Shown here one piece after another: positions 57,272-64,000 of a stretch of DNA of 64,000 nucleotides. Under the pieces are notes generated by a model. It did not search any database and was not told the DNA's origin. It was given only the letters and a program-made list of their open reading frames with translations. The position numbers and the translations under genes were made by a program. Source of the DNA: Corynebacterium gallinarum (GTDB taxonomy: Bacteria > Actinomycetota > Actinomycetes > Mycobacteriales > Mycobacteriaceae); contig NZ_JACSPR010000001.1 of the NCBI RefSeq assembly GCF_014837045.1, positions 124,001 through 188,000 on the forward strand, given 5' to 3'. Each line of letters starts with the position of its first letter. Position 1 is the first letter of the stretch.

Positions 57272-58174
57272 CTATCGACGCTCGAGCAGCTCCTGCGTGG
57301 TGACCCCCGGGAGGGAGACAGTGACCGGGATGCCCCACGGGTCGGTCATGGTCACCGAGGTTCCATTGTCGGAATGCTCCCAGTCACCGAGGCGGCTGAC
57401 CAGCATGTCCAGATCCTCCCGCTCGGGTACGAGGATGGACACCTCGGCGAGTCCGAGGGTGGCGGCCCGAGGCCCGGCACCGCCGGAATGCCAGGTGTTC
57501 ATGGCCACATGATGGTGGTACCCACCGGCGGAGGTGAACAGCGCGCCGGGGATGGAGGTGGTGCGTTCGAAACCGATGCGGTCGAGGTAGAAGGCGGCGG
57601 CCTGCTTGAGGTCACCGACCTGGAGGTGGACATGCCCGATGGTGGCAGGCTGGGATCTGTTGGACTCCAGAACCTCCTGGTCGAGGTGTTTCTGCAGGTA
57701 GGCGTTGGGGTCGAGGTAGACGGTGTCCATATCCACATCACCGTTGGTGTAGGTCCAGGCCTCCCGCGGCCGGTCCACATACAGTTCGATGCCGTTGCCC
57801 TCTGGGTCGGTGAAGTAGAACGCCTCCGAGACCAGGTGGTCGGAGGAACCGACGAAGCTGGACCGGGGATCCCGCGCGGAGCGATAGACGGTGGCGGCGA
57901 GGGCCGCGGGGGTCTCGAACAGGAAGGCGGTGTGGTAGAGACCCGCCTGGCGGGGATCGACACCCGGCAGGCCGGGGGTGGCCACGAGACGCATCAGAGG
58001 CAGGCCGTTGCGGCCCAGCACTCGGTGGATCTCTCTGCCCCGGGACTTCTCCTCGATCGGGTCCATGTCCAGGATGGTCGCATAGTAGGAGGACATGTTC
58101 TCTAGGTCGCCGACGCGGAGGGTGACGGCGTCCATGTGGGTGGCGGTGCTGATGGTCTGCTCGGGGGTGGTCAT
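57272..58174 (-). CDS. VOC-family ring-cleavage dioxygenase-like protein (CatE type)
   Basis: This protein has 300 residues from the ATG at 58174 (TTPEQTISTATHMDAVTLRVG). Two glyoxalase/VOC modules are visible: residues about 14-130 (AVTLRVGDLENMSSYYATIL to FYFTDPEGNGIELYVD) and about 180-285 (IGHVHLQVGDLKQAAAFYLD to DPWGIPVTVS). The spaced His and Glu residues could hold Fe or Mn. The layout is that of CatE-type catechol 2,3-dioxygenases that detoxify quinones. A strong sigma-70-type promoter with two direct repeats precedes it. Confidence 0.85.
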   Translation of the reverse strand: MTTPEQTISTATHMDAVTLRVGDLENMSSYYATILDMDPIEEKSRGREIHRVLGRNGLPLMRLVATPGLPGVDPRQAGLYHTAFLFETPAALAATVYRSARDPRSSFVGSSDHLVSEAFYFTDPEGNGIELYVDRPREAWTYTNGDVDMDTVYLDPNAYLQKHLDQEVLESNRSQPATIGHVHLQVGDLKQAAAFYLDRIGFERTTSIPGALFTSAGGYHHHVAMNTWHSGGAGPRAATLGLAEVSILVPEREDLDMLVSRLGDWEHSDNGTSVTMTDPWGIPVTVSLPGVTTQELLERR

Positions 58175-58222
58175 GGGGGTCCTCACTTCAGATGGGGTGG
58201 CGGTGTTGCGGTGTGCTGTTGC

Positions 58223-58257
58223 ATTTAGTTATACGCCAGATTTAGTTGATGTGTCAA
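58223..58257 (-). promoter_or_regulatory. Promoter of the VOC gene with two ATTTAGTT repeats
   Basis: On the minus strand TTGACA (58252-58257) and TATAAC (58228-58233) are 18 bases apart, close to a perfect sigma-70 consensus. The 8-mer ATTTAGTT (plus strand) occurs at 58223-58230 and 58240-58247, 17 bases apart, one copy overlapping the -10. This is what a repressor site looks like. Confidence 0.65.
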
Positions 58258-58325
58258 GCACTTTGTTGTCAGTGCCCACAATCGACCCCTCACCGGGACC
58301 CCGGTCCCTCCCCTCCCGGAGATGC

Positions 58326-58362
58326 AAAAAGAGCGCCGACGGTAACCATCAGCGCTCTTTTT
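58326..58362 (-). terminator. Terminator of pyk
   Basis: AAAAAGAGCGC (58326-58336) pairs with GCGCTCTTTTT (58352-58362). On the minus strand the hairpin is followed by TTTTT, ten to fifteen bases after the pyk stop. Confidence 0.9.
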
Positions 58363-58375
58363 CTGGACTTCCCGA

Positions 58376-59800
58376 CTACTTGGGAACCCGGGTGTCCTCG
58401 CCCAGCAGGTGGACGTGGATCATGTTGGTGTTTCCGGTGACTCCCGGAGGGGAACCGGCGACGACGACCATCATGTCGTCCTTCTGGTACTCGTCCATGG
58501 CCAGCAGCGCACGGTCGACCTCGCGCATCATGCCGTCGGTGTCATCGACCTTCGGGCACAGGAAGGTCTGCGCACCCCAGGTGAGCGCCAGCTGGGAGCG
58601 GACGTTCGCATCGGGGGTGAACACCAGCAGCGGCAGGTGGGAGTGCAGCCGCGCCAGACGCTTGGCGGTGTCACCCGAGGTGGTGAAGGCGACCAGTGCG
58701 CGGGCGTTGAGGCGCTCAGCGATGTCACGGGCCGAGTAGGAGATCACGCCGCGCTTGGTGCGCGGAATGTGCGTGAGATCCGGAACCCGGCCGTCGGTCT
58801 CGGCGAAGCGGACGATACGGGACATGGTGCGGACCACGTTGTGGGGATCCTTACCCACGGAGGTCTCACCGGAGAGCATGACGGCATCGGCGCCGTCGAG
58901 CACGGCGTTGGCCACGTCGGAGGCCTCTGCGCGGGTCGGACGGGAGTTCTCGATCATGGAATCGAGCATCTGGGTGGCCACGATGACCGGCTTGGCGTTC
59001 TCACGGGCGATCTGGATCGCGCGCTTCTGCACGAGCGGAACCTCCTCGAGTGGAACCTCCACACCGAGGTCACCGCGGGCGACCATGATCGCGTCGAAGG
59101 CCAGCACGATGGATTCGAGGGCCGCGACGGCCTCCGGCTTCTCCAGCTTGGCGATGACCGGGACACGACGTCCCTCCTCGTCCATGATGGCATGGACGAG
59201 TTCGACATCCGCCGGGGAGCGCACGAAGGACAGGGCGATGAAGTCAACGCCGAGGTTCAGGGCGAAACGGAGATCCTTGATGTCCTTCTCGGACAGGGCG
59301 GGAACGGAGATGTCCATGCCCGGCAGGGAGACACCCTTGTTGTTGGAGACGGGGCCACCTTCGGTGACCTCGCAGATGACGTCATTGCCCTCAACGGAGA
59401 CGCAGACGAGGCCGACCTTGCCGTCATCGACCAGCAGGCGGTCTCCCGGGCGGGCATCGTTGGCCAGGTTCTTGTAGGTGGTGGACACGCGGTCATGGGT
59501 GCCTTCGACGTCCTCCACCGTGATGCGGACCGTCTCACCGGTCTCCCATACGGTTGCGCCGTCCTTGAACCGTCCGAGACGGATCTTGGGGCCCTGCAGG
59601 TCGGCGAGGATGCCGACCGCACGACCGGTCTTGTCAGTGGCTTCACGGACCCACTTGTAGTTCTGTTCATGGTCGGGGTGATCACCGTGCGAGAAGTTCA
59701 GGCGGGCGACATCCATGCCGTCCTGAACCAGTCGGAGGATCCCATCCGCGCTGGCGACCGCCGGACCGAGGGTGCATACAATTTTAGTTCGTCTTTCCAC
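58376..59800 (-). CDS. pyk: Pyruvate kinase
   Basis: This 474-residue enzyme makes pyruvate and ATP from phosphoenolpyruvate. The N-terminus RRTKIVCTLGPAVAS and the active-site segment MVARGDLGVEVPLEEVP with IARENAKPVIVATQML are diagnostic. It is close to the C. glutamicum protein as I recall it. The start is GTG at 59800. There is no Shine-Dalgarno sequence, and TAGGCT lies seven bases upstream, so the transcript is probably leaderless. Confidence 0.97.
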   Translation of the reverse strand: MERRTKIVCTLGPAVASADGILRLVQDGMDVARLNFSHGDHPDHEQNYKWVREATDKTGRAVGILADLQGPKIRLGRFKDGATVWETGETVRITVEDVEGTHDRVSTTYKNLANDARPGDRLLVDDGKVGLVCVSVEGNDVICEVTEGGPVSNNKGVSLPGMDISVPALSEKDIKDLRFALNLGVDFIALSFVRSPADVELVHAIMDEEGRRVPVIAKLEKPEAVAALESIVLAFDAIMVARGDLGVEVPLEEVPLVQKRAIQIARENAKPVIVATQMLDSMIENSRPTRAEASDVANAVLDGADAVMLSGETSVGKDPHNVVRTMSRIVRFAETDGRVPDLTHIPRTKRGVISYSARDIAERLNARALVAFTTSGDTAKRLARLHSHLPLLVFTPDANVRSQLALTWGAQTFLCPKVDDTDGMMREVDRALLAMDEYQKDDMMVVVAGSPPGVTGNTNMIHVHLLGEDTRVPK

Positions 59801-59807
59801 ATCGACC

Positions 59808-59813
59808 AGCCTA
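59808..59813 (-). promoter_or_regulatory. -10 box for leaderless pyk transcript
   Basis: On the minus strand TAGGCT is followed by seven bases and the GTG at 59800. No clear -35 is visible. Confidence 0.45.
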
Positions 59814-60045
59814 ACCCTTCCAGGTTGAGGCGGCTACAATGGCTGCGGGAAAGTAATGCCCTGTTCACCTGCCCCACACCCGGTTCCGGCACCCCTGCTC
59901 CGTGTCAGAGTTCACCGATCATGCCCGAACACAACGTGATATGACGGCATTTCCGGAAGAAACGGACATTAGCAGAATTAGCTGATCGTCTTTCCCCTGA
60001 CAACCCCCGTTCGGCGCGATGATGATCACACCTAGCGGGTCAGGC

Positions 60046-61029
60046 CTATTTCTGCTTCTTCCCGGTCGTTTCAGGCTTGTCCCCCGGCGCGGTCCCGGCG
60101 CCGGTCCCTGTGCCGGTGCCGGTGCCGCCAGCCACCCCGACCGCGTCCGCCTCATCCTGCTCAGCCAGGGCTGCCTGGTAGGCAGGATCCACCTCCACCG
60201 GGGTCTCCCTCCCCTTCCCCAGACGGAAGAAGACGATGACCGCCAGGATGAACACCACCGCGGACACCAGGGTGTTGATGCGCATGCCGAACACCATGGT
60301 GGCCTCGTCGGTACGCATCTGCTCGATCCAGAACCTGCCGAGGGTGTAGCCGGCGACATACAGGGCGAACACCTTGCCGTGGCCGAGACGGAAACGGCGG
60401 TCCGCCCAGATTAGCAGCCCGAAGATGAGCAGGTTCCACAGCAGCTCATAGAGGAAGGTGGGATGGACGGTGGCCATGACCTCGCCCGTGGAGACACCCG
60501 TCACGGGTGCGAAACGACCATTCTCATCCACGCGGTAGTAGATCTCCAGTGCCCAGGGCACATTGGTCTCGGCTCCGTAGAGTTCCTGGTTGAACCAGTT
60601 GCCCAGGCGTCCGATGGCCTGCGCCAGGATCACACCGGGGGCCACGGCATCGGCGAACGGTGCCAGGGGGATCTTCTTGTAGCGGAAATAGGCCCACACC
60701 GCCAGACCTCCGAGGACCACGGCACCCCAGATACCCAGGCCTCCATTGGTGATCTTCAGGGCATCGACGGGGTCACAGGTATCGCAGAAGTACTTCTGGT
60801 TGTCGGTGATCACATGGTAGATGCGACCACCGATGATGCCGGCCGGAACAGCGACGATCGCGGCATCCAGGACCACCTCCGGGTTGCCACCACGGGCGGC
60901 GTAGCGCTTCCTGGTCAGCCAGATGGCGACGATGATGCCGGCGATGATGCACATCGCGTAGGCGCGGATCGGGAGTGGACCGAGGTACCACACTCCCTGG
61001 GGAGGGGATGGAATTGCTGCCAGTGTCAT
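60046..61029 (-). CDS. lgt: Prolipoprotein diacylglyceryl transferase
   Basis: Lgt transfers diacylglycerol to the lipobox cysteine of lipoproteins. With the ATG at 61029 it has 327 residues and about seven hydrophobic segments. The signature [17 protein letters not shown] (about residue 140) and [16 protein letters not shown] are typical. The C-terminal tail is Gly/Thr-rich low complexity (GGTGTGTGTGAGT) and ends in Lys residues. It is downstream of trpC on the same strand. Confidence 0.95.
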   Translation of the reverse strand: MTLAAIPSPPQGVWYLGPLPIRAYAMCIIAGIIVAIWLTRKRYAARGGNPEVVLDAAIVAVPAGIIGGRIYHVITDNQKYFCDTCDPVDALKITNGGLGIWGAVVLGGLAVWAYFRYKKIPLAPFADAVAPGVILAQAIGRLGNWFNQELYGAETNVPWALEIYYRVDENGRFAPVTGVSTGEVMATVHPTFLYELLWNLLIFGLLIWADRRFRLGHGKVFALYVAGYTLGRFWIEQMRTDEATMVFGMRINTLVSAVVFILAVIVFFRLGKGRETPVEVDPAYQAALAEQDEADAVGVAGGTGTGTGTGAGTAPGDKPETTGKKQK

Positions 61030-61104
61030 GACGTCCACAGGATTATTCAGAACCTAACCGCTTGAAAAGCGCAGAAGTGTCAACGGGGAATGACACTCAA
61101 CTTA

Positions 61105-61134
61105 GCAACAACCCCCTATCGGGGTCAGGGTTGC
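61105..61134. other. Hairpin between trpC and lgt
   Basis: GCAAC-N1-ACCCC pairs with GGGGT-N3-GGTTGC across the loop CTATC. No U tract follows on either strand, so it may be an RNA-stability element and not a terminator. Confidence 0.35.
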
Positions 61135-61180
61135 GTCGACAAGCGTGGACGGCGACCCACCCGGTGCGGGCCGGTAGCGC

Positions 61181-61966
61181 CTACCGCGATGGGCAGGCCG
61201 GATGCATCCCCGCAGAGATCAGCGACCGCGTGGACGCGAGGGGGTTGTGGGGCACGTAGATGGCGTCGGCGGACTGACGGGCGAAGGCCATGAGCTCCTT
61301 GGGCGTCCAGCACCCGCCGAGGACGATGCGGGCGGTCTCCGGCGGAAGCTGGGAACAGACCCCGGCGAAGGCCTCCGGCAGTGTTTTCGGCCCCTGGTAA
61401 CCGGTGATGTCAATGGCCACCACCGAGGCACCCACCTCGACGGCCCGCGCGGCCTCACCCGGGTTGCGCACCTCCACCAGTGCGGTCATGCCCAGGGATT
61501 CGGTGCGGTCGAGCAGGGCGGCGAGTTTGTGCTGATCCATCGTCCACACCGCCAGCGCCAGGGCATCCGCGCCGAGGACGCGGGCCTCATGGATCTGATA
61601 GGGATCAACGATGAGGTCATCGAGCAGCAGCGGGAGATCAACCGCCGCCTTGATATCCCTGATGTCCTGCGCCGCGATGTCGAACCGCCCCCTGCGGACC
61701 ATGTAACTGAGCACGGAGGCACCGCACTCCTCCAGGCGGGTGGCGAAATCAACGGGGTCCTTGTGATCCGACCAGTCCGATGCGAAACGGTCAAATCCCG
61801 CCACCAGATTGCATCCGGACCCCAGGAATACCGAGCGGACATCAAGCGCCGCCGGCAGACCGGGTGAACGTGACTGATCCTTGACGTCCCGGAACGTCAC
61901 CCGTGCTTCCCGTGTCGCGACCTCTGCTGCAACATCCTGGAGAATACGGTTTTCCACCGTTACCAT
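61181..61966 (-). CDS. trpC: Indole-3-glycerol phosphate synthase
   Basis: TrpC closes the indole ring in tryptophan synthesis. The 261-residue protein has the TIM-barrel blocks: the substrate lysine in RVTFRDVKDQSRSPG, LLLDDLIVDPYQIHEARVLGADAL, LVEVRNPGEAARAVEVGASVVAI and VLGGCWTPKEL. It is separate from a trp operon and lies 33 bases from a Trp-associated membrane protein gene in a his-adjacent cluster, an arrangement typical of Actinobacteria. Confidence 0.92.
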   Translation of the reverse strand: MVTVENRILQDVAAEVATREARVTFRDVKDQSRSPGLPAALDVRSVFLGSGCNLVAGFDRFASDWSDHKDPVDFATRLEECGASVLSYMVRRGRFDIAAQDIRDIKAAVDLPLLLDDLIVDPYQIHEARVLGADALALAVWTMDQHKLAALLDRTESLGMTALVEVRNPGEAARAVEVGASVVAIDITGYQGPKTLPEAFAGVCSQLPPETARIVLGGCWTPKELMAFARQSADAIYVPHNPLASTRSLISAGMHPACPSR

Positions 61967-61999
61967 GCTTGCCCTCCTCCGTGCCGTGCAGAAATAACG

Positions 62000-62722
62000 T
62001 TAGTCCGGACACGGTGTGGTAGGAAAATCAGGTCGGCTTGTCAACCCCCGATCACTATCATTAACCTGTGATTTTTCCCCTACCCCGCTGGTGTCGGTTG
62101 GGTCAATATCCTCATCAAGTGCGTCCCACATCACACGACCGGAATCGGGTGCCTGCTCAAGGTCGGTGCGGATCTTGTCCGCACGTGCCTGACGGCGTTC
62201 GAACCTGCCCGCCTGCACACTGTCGACACCGGGACGCATGGCCAACAGCACACCCCCGAACAGGGCTAGAGCACAGCCGATGAGCGCCACAATGGCCGCC
62301 GCCGGGTGCGTGGAGAGGTCCGTGATCTCCGCCCACTCCGACAGGAGGGTCCCCTCAGAGGCGCGCTGACTGGCCACCCCGGAGGTGAGCAGGGTCCGTG
62401 CCCGCTCCGCATCCTCCGCGGTCGCCTCCCCCGTGAGCAGGGACAGCGGCGACAGGCTCGCACCGACGGCGAGCACCGCGGAGATCGCACCGACGATCCT
62501 GCGACCCAGACGACGCAGCACGAGCCCGGCCACACACGCGGCCGCCAGCGCCAGCGCCAGCGCCATGATCTCCGTCGACCAGGTGGCACCCACCAGCGAC
62601 TGGGTGGTGGCCCCGGACTTGTCATCGAAGGCCTCGACGGTGATCCAGTTCATGCGCGAGCTGATCCAGACCACCAGGGCCCCCGCACCGATCAACAGGG
62701 CTGACAGCACGTGACGTTTCAT
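62000..62722 (-). CDS. Trp-associated membrane protein (TIGR02234 type)
   Basis: This 240-residue protein has four hydrophobic segments: an N-terminal VLSALLIGAGALVVWISS, then two near residues 50-100, and a fourth near 140-160 (AIVALIGCALALFGGVLLAM). The family is found between hisI and trpC in Actinobacteria and is called Trp-associated because of that location. Its function is unknown. The C-terminal 70 residues are polar. Confidence 0.78.
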   Translation of the reverse strand: MKRHVLSALLIGAGALVVWISSRMNWITVEAFDDKSGATTQSLVGATWSTEIMALALALAAACVAGLVLRRLGRRIVGAISAVLAVGASLSPLSLLTGEATAEDAERARTLLTSGVASQRASEGTLLSEWAEITDLSTHPAAAIVALIGCALALFGGVLLAMRPGVDSVQAGRFERRQARADKIRTDLEQAPDSGRVMWDALDEDIDPTDTSGVGEKSQVNDSDRGLTSRPDFPTTPCPD

Positions 62723-62804
62723 CGTGTTTCCTTCTGGTTGTGGCTAAAGCGGGGGGTGGTGGGCTGGACCGTCGGGGTCGTGCGTCGGGATGCTTATCGA
62801 CGCA

Positions 62805-63194
62805 CTACTGCTCCGGCCCCAGCAGCGGATCCGCATCAAAGCAGGTGCGGGCACCGGTGTGGCAGGCCCCACCGGTCTGGTGGACGGTGACCAGGATGGT
62901 GTCGCCGTCACAGTCGAGGGCGACATCGGTGACCTCCTGGACATTGCCGGAGGTCAGTCCCTTGATCCAGTATTCGTCCCTGGACCGGGAGTAGTAGGTG
63001 CCGCGGCGGGTGGCCAGGGTGTAGGCCAGTGCGTGTGTGTCCATCCACGCCATCATGAGCACCTCACGGGTGTCCACCGCCTGGACAACTGCCGGGATGA
63101 GACCGGCGTCGTTGAGCTTGAGGCGGGCGGCGATCGCCGGGTCGAGGGTGAACTCAGCCGGGTTGTCGCTGATCTGTGTGGTGTCGTCGCTCAC
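62805..63194 (-). CDS. hisI: Phosphoribosyl-AMP cyclohydrolase
   Basis: HisI opens the purine ring in the third step of histidine synthesis. The 129-residue single-domain protein has [30 protein letters not shown] and the zinc/magnesium ligands in [15 protein letters not shown] and [10 protein letters not shown]. The C-terminal pyrophosphatase domain (HisE) is separate, as usual in Actinobacteria. It overlaps hisF by four bases. Confidence 0.95.
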   Translation of the reverse strand: MSDDTTQISDNPAEFTLDPAIAARLKLNDAGLIPAVVQAVDTREVLMMAWMDTHALAYTLATRRGTYYSRSRDEYWIKGLTSGNVQEVTDVALDCDGDTILVTVHQTGGACHTGARTCFDADPLLGPEQ

Positions 63195-63967
63195 CGGCGC
63201 ACCTCGAAGCCTGCGTTCTCGATGGCGTCCTTGACCTCGGAGATGGTGACCTCACCGAAGTGGAAGATGGTGGCGGCCAGGACGGCGTTGGCGCCGGCGC
63301 GGACCGCGGGTGGGAAGTGCTCGGCGGTGCCTGCTCCACCGGAGGCGATCACCGGGATGGACACCGCGGCGCGGACCTTCTCCAGCAGCTCCAGATCGAA
63401 TCCGTTCTTGGTGCCGTCGCCGTCCATGGAGTTCAGGAGGATCTCGCCGACACCGAGCTTCTCACCCGTGATCGCCCATTCCACCGCATCCAGACCGGCG
63501 GACCGGGTGCCACCGTGGGTGGTGACCTCGAAACCGGAGGGCTGGGGTGTCTCCCCGGCGGGCACACGACGTGCGTCGACGGACAGGACGATGCACTGGG
63601 CACCGAACCGCTGGGACAGCTCGGACAGCAGCTCCGGGCGGGCGATCGCGGAGGTGTTCACGCTGACCTTGTCCGCACCGGCGCGCAGCAGCTGGTCCAC
63701 ATCCTCCACGCTGCGTACTCCACCACCGACGGTGAGGGGGATGAAGATCTGCTCAGCGGTGCGACGCACCACATCGAGCATGGTTCCGCGCCCGTCCTTC
63801 GAGGCGGAGACATCCAGGAAGGTCAGTTCATCCGCGCCCTCCTCGCCGTACCGCTTGGCCAGCTCCACCGGATCACCGGCATCGCGGAGGTTCTCAAAGT
63901 TGACGCCCTTGACCACGCGACCGTTGTCCACGTCCAGGCAGGGGATAACCCTGATTGCCACACCCAT
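63191..63967 (-). CDS. hisF: Imidazole glycerol phosphate synthase subunit HisF
   Basis: HisF is the cyclase subunit that uses ammonia from HisH to form the imidazole ring. The 258-residue TIM barrel starts with [26 protein letters not shown], with the catalytic aspartate in IPCLDV. The phosphate-binding loops are [25 protein letters not shown] and IASGGAG. The ATG at 63967 is near the window end, so upstream his genes are outside. Confidence 0.96.
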   Translation of the reverse strand: MGVAIRVIPCLDVDNGRVVKGVNFENLRDAGDPVELAKRYGEEGADELTFLDVSASKDGRGTMLDVVRRTAEQIFIPLTVGGGVRSVEDVDQLLRAGADKVSVNTSAIARPELLSELSQRFGAQCIVLSVDARRVPAGETPQPSGFEVTTHGGTRSAGLDAVEWAITGEKLGVGEILLNSMDGDGTKNGFDLELLEKVRAAVSIPVIASGGAGTAEHFPPAVRAGANAVLAATIFHFGEVTISEVKDAIENAGFEVRR

Positions 63968-64000
63968 GTCATTGCTCTTTTCTTGCTAGATTTCTCACTA

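Noticed and set aside
61181-62722. Trp attenuator upstream of trpC
   Set aside because: I found no Trp-rich leader peptide or terminator-antiterminator pair.

Overview
The window is chromosomal DNA of a high-GC actinobacterium, almost certainly a Corynebacterium close to C. glutamicum and C. efficiens. The glutamate dehydrogenase and pyruvate kinase read very much like the C. glutamicum proteins as I recall them. The order ffh-glnD-glnK-amtB-ftsY-smc-acyP-mutM-rnc-DUF177-sepIVA is the order known from Corynebacterium and Mycobacterium. I see no rRNA, tRNA, CRISPR array, prophage or insertion sequence. Species assignment is inference, because no search could be run.

Layout. 1-3.3 kb: end of thiE, then thiO-thiS-thiG-thiF, a tightly packed thiamine (thiazole) operon. 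3.3-11.8 kb: a second-type aconitase, a radical SAM/SPASM enzyme, tex and a heavy-metal P-type ATPase, all on the minus strand. 11.8-14.4 kb: a gene-poor stretch with a possible structured RNA leader, two paralogous small membrane proteins, a lipoprotein and a small unknown gene. 14.4-18 kb: a DedA-like protein, trmD, rimM and rpsP, with two tandem cupins inserted in the opposite direction between rimM and rpsP. 18-22 kb: an ankyrin protein, an ABC-2 exporter and an MFS exporter. 22-30 kb: ffh, the nitrogen operon amtB-glnK-glnD with three AmtR-box-like sites upstream, and ftsY. 30-34.4 kb: a Phd/RelE toxin-antitoxin pair and a 1126-residue orphan protein. 34.6-45 kb: smc, acyP, a low-GC insertion coding an alpha/beta-hydrolase with a membrane-active-looking C-terminal half, an alanine/sodium symporter, mutM, rnc, a DUF177 protein and sepIVA. 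45-48.3 kb: a CydDC-like ABC pair without cytochrome bd genes. 48.4-64 kb: central metabolism: gdh, glycerate kinase, a DUF4921 GalT-like protein, an M20 amidohydrolase, glycogen phosphorylase, a VOC dioxygenase-like protein, pyk, lgt, and the trpC / Trp-associated membrane protein / hisI / hisF cluster.

Working together: AmtB brings in ammonium, GlnK senses nitrogen status, GlnD modifies GlnK, and Gdh assimilates ammonium; the upstream regions of both amtB and gdh carry AmtR-like boxes. Ffh and FtsY are the two GTPases of co-translational membrane targeting. The most interesting unexplained items are the 1126-residue orphan (31005-34385), the low-GC hydrolase/membrane protein (38421-40289), the candidate RNA at 12154-12388 with two mutually exclusive pairings, the divergent aconitase, and an over-represented motif CGTCGAYAAGC found at about 16 places. 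Several genes also show a -10 hexamer about 6-8 bases before the start codon and no Shine-Dalgarno sequence, which predicts leaderless mRNAs.
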